DNA of 64,000 bases from Nitrobacter sp051535215 (GCF_051535215.1 NZ_JBPPLY010000003.1:248001-312000); one strand, 5' to 3'; numbered from the stretch's first letter, positions 8,576-17,127 are shown. Translations and numbers: made by a program. Notes: generated by a model from the sequence alone, not told the origin.

Positions 8576-9904
8576 TCACTGCGCGTTTCCGGTCGCACAA
8601 GCGTTGTCCGCGCGGGCGCGTTGCAAGAATCCCTTGGCCAGCGCGTGATAGACGCCCTCCTTGCAGACCAGCCGCGAGCTGCCATAGGCAATCAGCGCCG
8701 CCGCCATCAGCGGCACCACCATGGCGTGATTATCGGTCATTTCCGTCACGATCACGAAGGCGGTGATCGGAGCCTGCACCACGCCCGCAAAATACGACAC
8801 CATGCCGAGCAGCAGGATCGCGCCCATCGGCGTGCCCGGAAAAAAATGGGCCACGTTGGATCCGAGGCCCGCGCCGGCCGCGAGCGAGGGCGAAAAGATT
8901 CCGCCGGGAATGCCGCTTACGGTCGAGAGCAGCGTTGCAAGCAGTTTCAGCAACCCGAAGCTCTCGGGCAGCGGCGCCCCGCTCTCCAGCGCGTGCTTTA
9001 CCTGCGCGTAGCCAGTGCCGTAGATCGTGTCGCCGGACAGGTATCCGCACACGGCGACGCCGAGCCCGCAAGCGAACGCGAACGGAAGCGGATGGCGCTT
9101 GATGAGCGAGCCGAGCCGTCCCGGAAGCCCGAACGCCAGCACGATCACAAGACGGCTGAACAATCCGCCCGCAAGGCCGCCGACGACGCCGCAGATCGGT
9201 ACCGTCAGCCAGTCGACGCCGTTACCGAGCGTGGTCGCGGTGTGGCCGAAGTAGGCGTAATTCCCGACCAGCGCCAGCGAGGTCAGCCCGGCCGCGATCA
9301 CGGTGCCGATGATCAGGCCGCTGGTGCGCACCTCGAAGGCGCGGCTCATTTCCTCGATGCCGAAGACGATCCCCGCAAGCGGCGTGTTGAAGGCCGCGGC
9401 GACGCCAGCAGCCGCTCCCGCAAGGATCAGGCCGGGCTGGCGGCGCGGCGACATCCGCCCGATTGCGAACATGATGGATGCGCCGACCTGCACGGTCGGA
9501 CCCTCGCGCCCCACCGATGCGCCGCAGAGCAGCCCCAGCACGGTGAGAAGGATTTTCCCGACCCCGATGCGAAACGAGACCAGCCGGCCGCGCGCCTCGT
9601 GGTCGCCGAGTTCACGCGCGGCGATGGCTTGCGGAATGCCGCTGCCTTGCGAGTTCGGAAAGAACCGCAAGGTGAGAAACACCGACAGCACAAATCCGAG
9701 CGGGGTAACGACGAAGGACGCATAGCGCCATTTCTCGAGCAGATGCGCGAACAGGAACTGGGCCAGATCGGAGGCCTGCGTCAACCCCACCGCGGCCGCG
9801 CCGACGGCAAGACCGCCCGCGACGAAAATGACCCGCCGCTGCCACCGGGTCGAGATGACCCGGACCAATCGCAATTGCCGTTCGGTGAGATGCGGCCTCT
9901 GCAT
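8576..9904 (-). CDS. ClC-family chloride channel/antiporter
   Basis: Inner-membrane ClC protein of 442 residues with the three anion-site motifs: GSGIP at 87-91, GREGP at 132-136 and GIFSP in the C-terminal half. The gating glutamate (Glu134) and the internal proton glutamate in FGIEEM (about 184-185) are both present. This suggests a chloride/proton exchanger and not a passive channel (inference). No CBS domain. Its ATG overlaps the serS stop codon by one base (TAATG), so it is probably translated from the serS message. Confidence 0.93.
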   Translation of the reverse strand: MQRPHLTERQLRLVRVISTRWQRRVIFVAGGLAVGAAAVGLTQASDLAQFLFAHLLEKWRYASFVVTPLGFVLSVFLTLRFFPNSQGSGIPQAIAARELGDHEARGRLVSFRIGVGKILLTVLGLLCGASVGREGPTVQVGASIMFAIGRMSPRRQPGLILAGAAAGVAAAFNTPLAGIVFGIEEMSRAFEVRTSGLIIGTVIAAGLTSLALVGNYAYFGHTATTLGNGVDWLTVPICGVVGGLAGGLFSRLVIVLAFGLPGRLGSLIKRHPLPFAFACGLGVAVCGYLSGDTIYGTGYAQVKHALESGAPLPESFGLLKLLATLLSTVSGIPGGIFSPSLAAGAGLGSNVAHFFPGTPMGAILLLGMVSYFAGVVQAPITAFVIVTEMTDNHAMVVPLMAAALIAYGSSRLVCKEGVYHALAKGFLQRARADNACATGNAQ

Positions 9905-11361
9905 TATCCCCCGCGATCGATCACCTTGAGGCCACCCATGTAGGGCTGCAACACGTCAGGCACGGCGATGGAGCCGTCGGCCTGCTGATAGGTCTCCATC
10001 ACCGCGATCAGCGCGCGACCGACCGCGGTGCCGGAGCCGTTGAGCGTATGGACGAAGCGCGGCTTGCCGTCGCTCGCGCGATAGCGCGCGTCCATGCGCC
10101 GCGCCTGGAAATCGCCGCACACCGAGCAGGACGAAATCTCGCGGTAAGCGCCGCCCTCACCCTGGCTTGAAATTTGTCCTGGCATCCAGACCTCGATGTC
10201 ATAGGTCTTCTGCGAGGCGAAGCCCATGTCGCCGGTGCACAGCGTCATTACGCGATAATGCAGGTCGAGCCGGCGCAAGACCTCCTCGGCGCAAGACAAC
10301 ATGCGCTCGTGCTCGTCTTTTGATGCTTCCGGCGTCGTGATCGACACCAGTTCGACCTTGCTGAACTGATGCTGACGGATCATGCCGCGGGTATCGCGCC
10401 CCGCCGCGCCCGCCTCCGCGCGAAAGCACGGCGTCAGCGCAGTGAAGCGCAGCGGCAGTTCTTTTTCGTCGAGAATGGATTCGCGGACGAGGTTTGTGAG
10501 CGGGACTTCGGCGGTGGGGATGAGCCAGAGACGGTTTTCGTACTCAAGCTTCTTCCTCGCATCCGCGCATGCTCTCTCGATTAGCTCTGACACATCATAG
10601 CCAGCATCCCGATGCTTCAAATCGTACGCCGAGCAAATTTCTTGAACTTCCGCCGCAAACCGTTTCTGAGCTTCTATCTCATCAGACTTTCGTAACGTCG
10701 CGAATTGATCGTCCTCAAACTTCGGCAGTTGCGCCGTGCCGAACATCGCATCGCCGCGCACCAGGAGCGGCGGATTGACTTCGGTATAGCCGTGCTCGTC
10801 GGTATGGACGTCGAGGAAGAATTGACCGATGGCGCGTTCGAGCCGCGCCAATCCGCGCTTCAATACGACGAAGCGCGCGCCCGACAGTTTCGCCGCCGCC
10901 TCGAAATCCATGTCGCCAAGCGCGCCGCCGAGATCGTCGTGCGGTTTGGGCGTGAATGCATAGTCACGCTTTTTTCCGAAGATGTGATGCTGCACGTTGC
11001 CATGCTCGTCGGCGCCCTCGGGCACTTCGTCGAGCGGTAGGTTTGGAATCTCGGCCAGCGCCTTTTTCAGCTCCTCGTCCGCCGTCTTCGCCGCCGCTTC
11101 CATCTCGGGCATGTTGGTCTTGAGTTCGGCAACCTCCGCCATCAGCTTCGCGGCGCGCGCATCGTCCTTGGCCTTCTTGGCCTCGCCGATCTCCTTCGAT
11201 GCCGCGTTGCGCCGCGCCTGCGCCTGCTCGGACGCGAGAATGGCCGCGCGGCGCTTCTCGTCGATCGCAAGCAGCGACGATGACAGCCCCTCCAGCCCCC
11301 GCCGTTTCAGCGCGGCATCGAATGCTTGCGGGTTGTCGCGGATCGCCTTGATGTCGTGCAT
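9904..11361 (-). CDS. serS: Seryl-tRNA synthetase with an extra internal segment
   Basis: Charges tRNA-Ser. It has the N-terminal coiled-coil arm (about 30-105) and the class II catalytic core: TAEVPLTN (motif 2 region near 283), FRAEAGAAGRDTRGMIRQHQF, and motif 3 NGSGTAVGRAL near the C-terminus. At 485 residues it is about 50-60 longer than usual (about 425). The excess is an insertion at roughly residues 222-277, between QLPKFEDDQF and RLWLIPTAEV, rich in charged helix-forming residues. The frame stays open. The gene follows tatC and overlaps the ClC gene by 1 bp. Confidence 0.95.
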   Translation of the reverse strand: MHDIKAIRDNPQAFDAALKRRGLEGLSSSLLAIDEKRRAAILASEQAQARRNAASKEIGEAKKAKDDARAAKLMAEVAELKTNMPEMEAAAKTADEELKKALAEIPNLPLDEVPEGADEHGNVQHHIFGKKRDYAFTPKPHDDLGGALGDMDFEAAAKLSGARFVVLKRGLARLERAIGQFFLDVHTDEHGYTEVNPPLLVRGDAMFGTAQLPKFEDDQFATLRKSDEIEAQKRFAAEVQEICSAYDLKHRDAGYDVSELIERACADARKKLEYENRLWLIPTAEVPLTNLVRESILDEKELPLRFTALTPCFRAEAGAAGRDTRGMIRQHQFSKVELVSITTPEASKDEHERMLSCAEEVLRRLDLHYRVMTLCTGDMGFASQKTYDIEVWMPGQISSQGEGGAYREISSCSVCGDFQARRMDARYRASDGKPRFVHTLNGSGTAVGRALIAVMETYQQADGSIAVPDVLQPYMGGLKVIDRGG

Positions 11362-11399
11362 GGGAGTCAGTCCAAAAGAGAAGAAGCGGCGAGAGCAGT

Positions 11400-11440
11400 G
11401 GCATCCTGTCCGCGAAAGCGGGCATCCAGTAACCCGAATG
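11400..11440. repeat. Short dispersed repeat, family C (CCGCGAAAGCGGGCATCCAG type)
   Basis: The serS-tatC gap holds GTCCGCGAAAGCGGGCATCCAGT, which resembles the repeat widespread in alphaproteobacterial intergenic DNA. A diverged relative is near 50228-50290 (CATCCCAGCGAATGCAGGGATTCGG). The match is partial. Confidence 0.4.
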
Positions 11441-11518
11441 GCCGGAATTGGAAACCGTTGGCGAACGATGACGACGGGAATCGGGGAGATGATAGCAGAT
11501 GAGTCCGGCCGGACGGCC

Positions 11519-12328
11519 CTACTCCGCCGGGTTTCCAGCCGGGGGCGAGGTGGCCGTCGCGCCGGCCGCTTTGGCGGCCTTCTTCTCGACCATGCCGACG
11601 GCGATGATCGAGCCCTCGTAGAGCAGGAGCAGCGGCAGCGCCAGCGAGGTCTGGCTCAGGACGTCGGGCGGGGTCAGCACCGCCGCGATGACGAAAGCCG
11701 CGACGATGAAATAGCGGCGCTTGTCGCGCAGCATCTTCGAGGTGACGACACCGATCCGCCCGAGCAGCGTGAGAATCACCGGCAGTTGGAAGGCGATACC
11801 GAAGGCGAAGATCAGCGACATCGTCAGCGACAGGAATTCGCCGACCTTGGGCAGCAACTGGATCTGCGCGGTTTCGGGACCGGACATCTGCTGCATGCCG
11901 AGCGAGAAGCGCACGATCATCGGTAGCACCACGAAATACACCACCAGCGCGCCGAGCACGAAGAAAACCGGGGTGGCGATCAGATACGGCAGAAACGCGT
12001 TGCGCTCGTGCTTGTAGAGACCGGGCGCCACGAACTTGTAGATCTGCGTCGCCACGATCGGGAACGAGATGAAGCCCGCGCCGAACAGCGCGAGCTTCAG
12101 TTGGGTGATGAAGTATTCGAGCAGCGCGGTGTAGATGAACTTCGAGTTCTCCGGTCCGGCGACCCAGACGAACGGCCAGACCAGCACGTTGTAGATCTGC
12201 TTGGCGAAGAAGAAGCAGAAGATGAATGCGACACCGAAACCGAACAGCGCCTTGATCAGCCGCGAGCGCAGCTCGATCAGGTGATCCATCAGCGGGGCCT
12301 TGCTGGCCTCGATGTCTTCGGCGCTCAT
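11519..12328 (-). CDS. tatC: Sec-independent translocase subunit TatC
   Basis: Core membrane subunit of the twin-arginine translocase and the site of signal-peptide recognition. The 269-residue product has six membrane segments, the N-terminal family motif MDHLIELRSRL with the functionally important Glu, and FGAGFISFPIVATQIYKFVAPGL-like sequence of the first loops. It overlaps tatB by 4 bp, giving translational coupling. The alanine/proline C-terminal tail is low complexity. Confidence 0.97.
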   Translation of the reverse strand: MSAEDIEASKAPLMDHLIELRSRLIKALFGFGVAFIFCFFFAKQIYNVLVWPFVWVAGPENSKFIYTALLEYFITQLKLALFGAGFISFPIVATQIYKFVAPGLYKHERNAFLPYLIATPVFFVLGALVVYFVVLPMIVRFSLGMQQMSGPETAQIQLLPKVGEFLSLTMSLIFAFGIAFQLPVILTLLGRIGVVTSKMLRDKRRYFIVAAFVIAAVLTPPDVLSQTSLALPLLLLYEGSIIAVGMVEKKAAKAAGATATSPPAGNPAE

Positions 12329-12846
12329 GACGCTTTGACGTCCTTGACCGCTTCGTCCTTACCGGCCTCAGGCGGCGTCTCATGCAGGACCGGCTCTGGC
12401 CTGGCAGGGACGCTCTGAAAATTGCGCGTGATCGCCAACGGTTCGGATGGAGGCGCCACGGCGTCGGCTTTCGCGGAAGGCTCGGGGATCCCGGCCTCCG
12501 GCACAGCCGCTCCGCTTGCGGAAGCGCCGTCGACGGATGCGGCAGGCTTATCAAAATCCTCGAGCTTCGGCGGCTCGCCGAGCGATTCGGTCAGCTTGGT
12601 CATCAGCTTGCCGCTGGTCAGTCCGCTGGTCGCGTCGCGCACCTCGTCGAAGGATTTTTTCAGGTCAGCCATTTCGGCTTCGCGCATCGCCTCGTTGAAC
12701 TGTCCCTGGAATTCGGCGGCCATCCTGCGCGCCTTGCCCATCCACTGTCCGATCGTACGCAGCACGCCGGGCAGTTCCTTCGGGCCGATGGCGATCAGGG
12801 CGACGACCGCGATGACGACCAGTTCACTCCACCCGATGTCGAACAT
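12325..12846 (-). CDS. tatB: Sec-independent translocase subunit TatB
   Basis: Works with TatC in signal-peptide binding. The 173-residue product opens MFDIGWSELVVIAVVALIAIGPKELP: a short membrane segment with the TatB glutamate and the GPKELP turn. An amphipathic helix to about residue 80 and a long Pro/Ala/Glu-rich tail follow. Order tatA-tatB-tatC on the minus strand, with a 94-bp gap to tatA. Confidence 0.96.
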   Translation of the reverse strand: MFDIGWSELVVIAVVALIAIGPKELPGVLRTIGQWMGKARRMAAEFQGQFNEAMREAEMADLKKSFDEVRDATSGLTSGKLMTKLTESLGEPPKLEDFDKPAASVDGASASGAAVPEAGIPEPSAKADAVAPPSEPLAITRNFQSVPARPEPVLHETPPEAGKDEAVKDVKAS

Positions 12847-12940
12847 GAGATTTTCCGCTCACGCGAGGCCTTGCGCCGGATCGGCGCGTTCGTAGTCCGG
12901 ATTCGCGACCCGCGGCCGTATCGTCAGGCTTGCCGTATCG

Positions 12941-13177
12941 TCAGACCGTCTTGCTGCCGACGTCGGACCGGTTCGTGCCAGACGGCTGCGCGTTGTGGTC
13001 GATCGTCTTCACGGGCTCGGGCTTTTCCGCGGCGGTCTCATCGTCCTTCATCCCTTTCTTGAAGGCCTTGATACCCTGCGCGACGTCGCCCATCAGGTCT
13101 GAAATCTTCCCGCGGCCGAACAGCAGCAGGACGATCGCGATCACCACGATCCAGTGCCAGATGCTCAGTGAACCCAT
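12941..13177 (-). CDS. tatA: Sec-independent translocase subunit TatA
   Basis: Pore-forming component of the Tat system. The 78-residue product starts MGSLSIWHWIVVIAIVLLLFG, one membrane segment, then the FGRGKISDLMGD amphipathic helix and a charged tail. ATG 13177 has a GGAGG site 8 nt upstream; the in-frame TTG at 13192 is less likely. Confidence 0.96.
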   Translation of the reverse strand: MGSLSIWHWIVVIAIVLLLFGRGKISDLMGDVAQGIKAFKKGMKDDETAAEKPEPVKTIDHNAQPSGTNRSDVGSKTV

Positions 13178-13381
13178 CCTGCAATCCTCCAAAGATCGGC
13201 GGCCGGAGTCCGGCCGAAACTGTACGGAAGGTAGGCTCAGGGGTCGGCGAAAACAAGGATTTAGGCCCCGGCAGATCTAAAAGGAGCCCGGTAACCTTAT
13301 GACTTTAGTCGGCCATGAACACGGCGGAACAAGGCAGCGGATTCGAACAGCCGCGCTGCCCTGCGGCTCCGAACCATTCCG

Positions 13382-14044
13382 TTAGAAAACGAAGGCCGCA
13401 GGACGTTCAAGACCCGGCAGCACCGGAACCGAGGCATCGAACAGAGGGCGGTCGCCGAAATCGGAGTGCGAATGCGTAATGAGCATCGCCCGCGGCGTGC
13501 TCATGGCGAATACCCCGACCAGGCGCCCCTCGTCGCCGAGTTGCCGGTAGAGCGACTCCGGCACCACCTCGGTCGCGCCCTCCAAAATGATCGCGTCATA
13601 AGGTGCGTTGGCCGGCGCGCCTTCGGGCGCTGTGGCGTCCACCACGCTCACCTCTCCGAGACCGAGCGTCGCAAGAATGCCGGCCGCTTTCGCCGCCAGG
13701 GCCTTGTCGCCTTCGGTCGCGGTCACGCGGCGTGCGAGCTTCGCAACCAGCGCAGCGGTGTAGCCGGTTGCGCAGCCGACCACGAGAACGTTGTCGGTGC
13801 TCTTGATGTCGGCGGCCTGGACCATCTTTGCCACCACCATGGGCTTGATCAGAAACCGCTTCGGCGCGCCCTTTTCGCTGACGTCCAGATCGAGATCCAG
13901 ATAAGCCAGCGCGCGCCGATCCTCCGGCACGAAGACCTCGCGCGGCAACGCCAGCATCGCGTCGATGATCCTGTGATCGGTGACATCGCTGGGGCGCACC
14001 TGACCATCAACCATATTCCTGCGAGCGGTCGAAAAATCAGACAT
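13382..14044 (-). CDS. PCMT-family protein methyltransferase, second paralogue
   Basis: A 220-residue member of the protein-L-isoaspartate methyltransferase family, diverged from the pcm at 5.8 kb. ATG 14044 (MSDFSTARRNMVDGQVRPSDVTD) has AAGGA upstream. The SAM-binding motif is VGCATGYTAALVAKL instead of the classical G-GSGY. The N-terminal MVDGQVRPSDV sequence is typical of a Rhizobiales subgroup usually annotated as PCMT. Whether it repairs isoaspartate is not shown. In many alphaproteobacteria this gene lies beside a tolC-like gene, which is absent here. Confidence 0.88.
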   Translation of the reverse strand: MSDFSTARRNMVDGQVRPSDVTDHRIIDAMLALPREVFVPEDRRALAYLDLDLDVSEKGAPKRFLIKPMVVAKMVQAADIKSTDNVLVVGCATGYTAALVAKLARRVTATEGDKALAAKAAGILATLGLGEVSVVDATAPEGAPANAPYDAIILEGATEVVPESLYRQLGDEGRLVGVFAMSTPRAMLITHSHSDFGDRPLFDASVPVLPGLERPAAFVF

Positions 14045-14299
14045 CGGCGATCCTTTGACCCCAGCAAAAGTTCCCCCGAGGACTAAGGCACCCCCACGGT
14101 CGATGCAAGCATTTGGTGGAATGGCCATTGCCTGCCGTTGCATTTTGTCGCAGCGTTTTCCGTCGGTTGCAGATCGTCCGGCGGACGGAATCAGCCGGCC
14201 GTTCTTCCTTGCGGAACGGCCACGGATTGCCCATTTCCCGCTTTGCAAGCGTGGGAGGCTTTGTTATAGGCTGCCTGCCTGCGATGACGTTTCGCATGT

Positions 14300-14374
14300 T
14301 CCCTGGTAGCTCAGCGGTAGAGCATTCGACTGTTAATCGAATGGTCGCTGGTTCGAATCCAGCCCGGGGAGCCA
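14300..14374 (+). tRNA. tRNA-Asn (anticodon GTT)
   Basis: 75 nt including an encoded CCA. Acceptor stem TCCCTGG/CCGGGGA, D-arm GCTCAGCGGTAGAGC, anticodon loop CTGTTAA (GTT) and T-arm GGTTCGAATCC are all present. It marks the left border of an accessory patch. Confidence 0.97.
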
Positions 14375-14404
14375 TTTAAATCAAGTAGTTAGGTTGGTTT
14401 TGAC

Positions 14405-14428
14405 AAGGCGCCCGCTGAGGCGCTTTTT
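14405..14428 (+). terminator. Terminator after tRNA-Asn
   Basis: AAGGCGC pairs with GCGCTTT (one G-T pair) and is followed by a T-rich run, 30 bp after the tRNA. Confidence 0.55.
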
Positions 14429-14494
14429 CTTTCTTCGGGATCATGACCACAAGCGATAAAGCCTTTATCCCCGGCCGAAGTCTTGCGCCTGAAG

Positions 14495-14809
14495 ATGAAG
14501 ATCGTCGAAACTTTCGACAATGAGCGATGGCAAGAACTCGGACTTCTCACCAATTGCGCTGACATCATAACCCGGCACGATCGCTTGCTTCGTAGTTTGG
14601 CCTGGGGTGACTCTGATTATTCGGGAAACGTGCTCGCGGTTATCACGTCAATCATCGGCCGCAATCCCTCGAATGCTGAGATTGTTCGCGCCTACGTCGA
14701 CCATGGTCTTGAAGACCAGCTGGATATCTCAATGCCGGTAAAAGGGCAGATACTGCAACGGGACGCGATGAACTTCGGCCGAAATAGAAACCCCGCCGAG
14801 CGGGATTAA
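14495..14809 (+). CDS. Hypothetical protein
   Basis: A 104-residue protein of unknown function, starting MKIVETFDNERWQELG at ATG 14495; a TTG at 14483 is also possible. It looks soluble, mostly helical, with no signal or membrane segment. Base composition is closer to 50-55% GC than the neighbouring housekeeping genes. With its place directly after tRNA-Asn this suggests acquired DNA. No function can be assigned. Confidence 0.6.
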   Translation: MKIVETFDNERWQELGLLTNCADIITRHDRLLRSLAWGDSDYSGNVLAVITSIIGRNPSNAEIVRAYVDHGLEDQLDISMPVKGQILQRDAMNFGRNRNPAERD

Positions 14810-15126
14810 TTGATCGTCTCAGGATCGTTGTCGCTCACTCTTTGAAGAACGTTTTACTTGGCCATAAACGTTCTTTGCCTTCAGGAACAACTCCCAATCG
14901 CGAGCATTATCTATGAGGACGGGCCTCCCCCACCGGTTCCTCCGTCCCCCCAAACCCGCCGGTGATCCCCTTCGCCGGCGGGTTTTCGATGTGGGTTAGC
15001 ACCCCCCATCACCAGGACCTTCCCAACCGGCAGCGACGGTCCCCTGTTCCCAGTGCCCCGACTGCGACGGAACTGATCCGCTCATCACTCGGGTCCAGCG
15101 TCGTGACCGCAGGGTGGGATGTAAAT
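14810..15126. other. Intergenic region after the first accessory gene
   Basis: About 315 bp with a strong hairpin at 14952-14985 and no supportable gene. Confidence 0.5.
14952..14985 (+). terminator. Strong hairpin with T-run
   Basis: AAACCCGCCGG and CCGGCGGGTTT form a perfect 11-bp stem followed by TTTT. It probably ends transcripts from the hypothetical gene at 14.5 kb. Confidence 0.65.
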
Positions 15127-15366
15127 TTAATCCGCGCTGCGCAACCGTTTCATCGTGAATTCGATCTCGCCGCCCGGCAACTCGCGCCAGGATTCGACGG
15201 CGGACATGTACGCGGCGGCCGGCCAGCGATCGAGGAACGCCCTCGCGGTCCGGCGGGCCTGGTCTCGTGGCTGGGTGAAGGTCTCGCGCGCAAAACCATC
15301 GTCAGCGCGGGCCTGCCGGCGCCGGGCGGCCATCCGATCAGCGAGATCTTTCGGGGTGCGGGGCAT
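15127..15366 (-). CDS. Hypothetical small protein, possible minus-strand gene
   Basis: A 79-residue basic protein (MPRTPKDLADRMAARR) with ATG 15366 preceded by GGAG at 7 nt. Arg/Ala-rich helical N-terminal half, then a compact ESWRELPGGEIEFTMKRL end. It resembles small conserved hypotheticals of Bradyrhizobium relatives (from memory, not searched). No function assigned. Confidence 0.55.
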   Translation of the reverse strand: MPRTPKDLADRMAARRRQARADDGFARETFTQPRDQARRTARAFLDRWPAAAYMSAVESWRELPGGEIEFTMKRLRSAD

Positions 15367-15494
15367 CTCGCTACTCCACATGCGGCGCCAGAGATGTAAT
15401 GGTCAGCCGAGCAAATCGGGAGTCGCGATCAGTTCAGGGAGCTTGGGGCGGACGGAGACCTGGGATTCGGCCCATGCAGTCCTAGATCGAGGCG

Positions 15495-15812
15495 ATGAAT
15501 CTTCTGTTTCGACCCACGGTTATCGCCGGCGACAAGCTGCCAAACGACTATTGCGTGATCCACGAGGGTCGCAGCGTAGGCAGGATCCACAAGACGTTCG
15601 GATTGGACGGGTCAACGGCATGGAGCTGGCACGTCAACCCGCCGCTTCCAATCCCGCCCTGGTGCAGCGGATCGGCCGACAGCCTTGAAATAGCCAAGGC
15701 CGAGTTCAGGACCGCGTGGGAGCAGTTCTACTCAAGCTTGACCCCGGAGAACATCAGGCGTTGGCATCTTATCGAGGATATGGGCAGGTCGAACGATTGG
15801 TGGCTGGAATGA
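15495..15812 (+). CDS. Hypothetical protein
   Basis: A 105-residue soluble protein with several Trp residues (AWSWHVNPP, RRWHLIED, DWWLE) and a central SLEIAKAEFRTAWEQF helix. It has the look of the small uncharacterised proteins common in Rhizobiales accessory DNA. No signal peptide and no recognised domain. Confidence 0.55.
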   Translation: MNLLFRPTVIAGDKLPNDYCVIHEGRSVGRIHKTFGLDGSTAWSWHVNPPLPIPPWCSGSADSLEIAKAEFRTAWEQFYSSLTPENIRRWHLIEDMGRSNDWWLE

Positions 15813-15856
15813 ACTGGGCGCGCTTGGAGGTGCTTTCCGGTGCAGAAGGGTAAGGC

Positions 15857-16048
15857 CTAACCACGGAGCTTCTGCATCACTGTGTCGACGTTCTCGTCGA
15901 TCGTGTATGTCGGATTTTGGGGATCAGCCGTGTGAATCCACGTTTGCGTTCGGTCTGCAGAAGTAGGCGTAACCGCGATGATGTGAGGCACGCTGACGAA
16001 GATTTCGTGGCTGGTGGAGGCGTCGGTGAATTGGACAAATTTGTTCAT
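15857..16048 (-). CDS. Hypothetical small protein
   Basis: A 63-residue protein (MNKFVQFTDASTSHEIF) with a plausible alternating beta pattern. The ribosome-binding site is weak. A direct repeat of TTGTAATCAGTTGG lies just upstream (16064-16077 and 16081-16094). Function unknown. Confidence 0.45.
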   Translation of the reverse strand: MNKFVQFTDASTSHEIFVSVPHIIAVTPTSADRTQTWIHTADPQNPTYTIDENVDTVMQKLRG

Positions 16049-16063
16049 CGGGATGCCCTGGCT

Positions 16064-16094
16064 TTGTAATCAGTTGGCCCTTGTAATCAGTTGG
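16064..16094. repeat. Two tandem copies of a 14-bp sequence
   Basis: TTGTAATCAGTTGG occurs at 16064-16077 and 16081-16094 (17-bp period), just upstream of the 63-residue gene. It could be a duplicated binding site or a slippage product. Confidence 0.6.
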
Positions 16095-16210
16095 TCCTGC
16101 AAATTCGCAGTGGATATGGGTGACCCTCACGCGCGAGAGAGCTGAATATCCTGGATCGACAAACCGAACGTTGTGCGGCCGCTATGGCGAGCTTTTTTTT
16201 GAACTTGAAA

Positions 16211-16711
16211 TCATTCCTCTTCGGCCTCGGCGTTTACGACCGCCTTGGCGATATCCGACAGTGTCCTGTCAGTAGCCTTTTCCTCAGCAAGGGTAGCTTC
16301 CAACAGGTCGACTGCTTCGCTGTACCCCAGTTCCTGCGCCCAAGTCGAAAGCGTCCCATAGCGCGAGATTTCATAGTGCTCCACGGCCTGGGCGGCCGCG
16401 AGAAGCCCGGCATCGAGCGCCGGCATTCCCTTGAAGTCCTTCATTATCTCGGAGCCTTCTTCGGCGATGCCGTTGATGGCCGCACATGTTTTGCCTCGGG
16501 CAGGCTTTCCGATCATCTTGAAAACGCGGTCAAGCCGCTTCACTTGTCCCCGAGTTTCCTGCTCGTGCTTGTTGAAGGCAGACCGCAACTCCTTCGACTG
16601 TGCGGCCTTCGCCATCTTTGGCAGCGTCTTGAGAATTTTGTTTTCGGCGAAGTAAATGTCCTTCAGCGTTTCGTGGAAAAGATCTTCAAGCTTCTTGGGT
16701 TTCTTGGCCAC
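16211..16711 (-). CDS. DUF892 (YciE/YciF) ferritin-like protein
   Basis: A 166-residue four-helix ferritin-like protein of the DUF892/YciE family, starting with GTG 16711 after GAGGGAG. Family residues are visible: LEDLFHETLKDIYFAENKIL, FNKHEQETRGQVKRLDRVF, AAAQAVEHYEISRYGTL and LLEATLAEEKATDRTL, supplying the Glu/His ligands of a di-metal site. Members are stress-induced in many bacteria. An EcfG-type promoter match (GGAAC-N17-GTT) lies upstream, fitting general stress control. It is divergent from the His-rich gene. Confidence 0.9.
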   Translation of the reverse strand: MAKKPKKLEDLFHETLKDIYFAENKILKTLPKMAKAAQSKELRSAFNKHEQETRGQVKRLDRVFKMIGKPARGKTCAAINGIAEEGSEIMKDFKGMPALDAGLLAAAQAVEHYEISRYGTLSTWAQELGYSEAVDLLEATLAEEKATDRTLSDIAKAVVNAEAEEE

Positions 16712-16737
16712 ACGTCGCTCCCTCGCTAAAGCGCACT

Positions 16738-16762
16738 AACTTGTGTGACGGAACATCGTTCC
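16738..16762 (-). promoter_or_regulatory. Candidate EcfG (general stress) promoter for the DUF892 gene
   Basis: On the minus strand GGAAC (16762-16758) is followed 17 nt later by GTT (16740-16738), about 26 bp before the GTG start. This matches the alphaproteobacterial EcfG pattern GGAAC-N16/17-GTT. Confidence 0.5.
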
Positions 16763-16863
16763 TAAGAGGAACGGCTTCACTGATCGTAAACGCCTGTCAG
16801 GACCATCGGGCTCAGACCGAGACCACCGGTCAATCATGGTGATCTTCGGCTCCTGACTCTGCG

Positions 16864-16887
16864 GGAACGAACTTGCTCGGTAAAGTT
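16864..16887 (+). promoter_or_regulatory. Candidate EcfG (general stress) promoter for the His-rich gene
   Basis: GGAAC (16864-16868), a 16-nt spacer, then GTT (16885-16887), about 33 bp upstream of the ATG. Same pattern as the divergent DUF892 promoter. Confidence 0.5.
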
Positions 16888-16920
16888 TATAGGCCGGGGC
16901 TTTAGCGGAGAAAAAGAGCA

Positions 16921-17127
16921 ATGGCCGATACCAAACACCCTTCAAGCGAACACCATCTCAACGCTGCAGCTCATCATGAGGCAGCAGCCCATCATCATCG
17001 TCAAGCTGCTCATCATCACGAAAGCGGCCGCCACGATCGAGGAAAGGAACATTCGTCAGTAGCCCAGGAACACAGCGGTAAAGCGCATGGGCACAGCAGC
17101 ACCGCACATTCGCATTCGAACAAATAG
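16921..17127 (+). CDS. Histidine-rich small protein
   Basis: A 68-residue protein in which about a third of residues are His, arranged in AAHHEAAAHHH-type clusters, then a Ser/His tail. It is likely disordered and able to bind Ni, Zn or Cu (inference). Similar His/Ala-rich stress proteins are common beside DUF892-type genes in rhizobia. ATG 16921 is preceded by GGAG. An EcfG-like promoter is directly upstream. Confidence 0.75.
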   Translation: MADTKHPSSEHHLNAAAHHEAAAHHHRQAAHHHESGRHDRGKEHSSVAQEHSGKAHGHSSTAHSHSNK

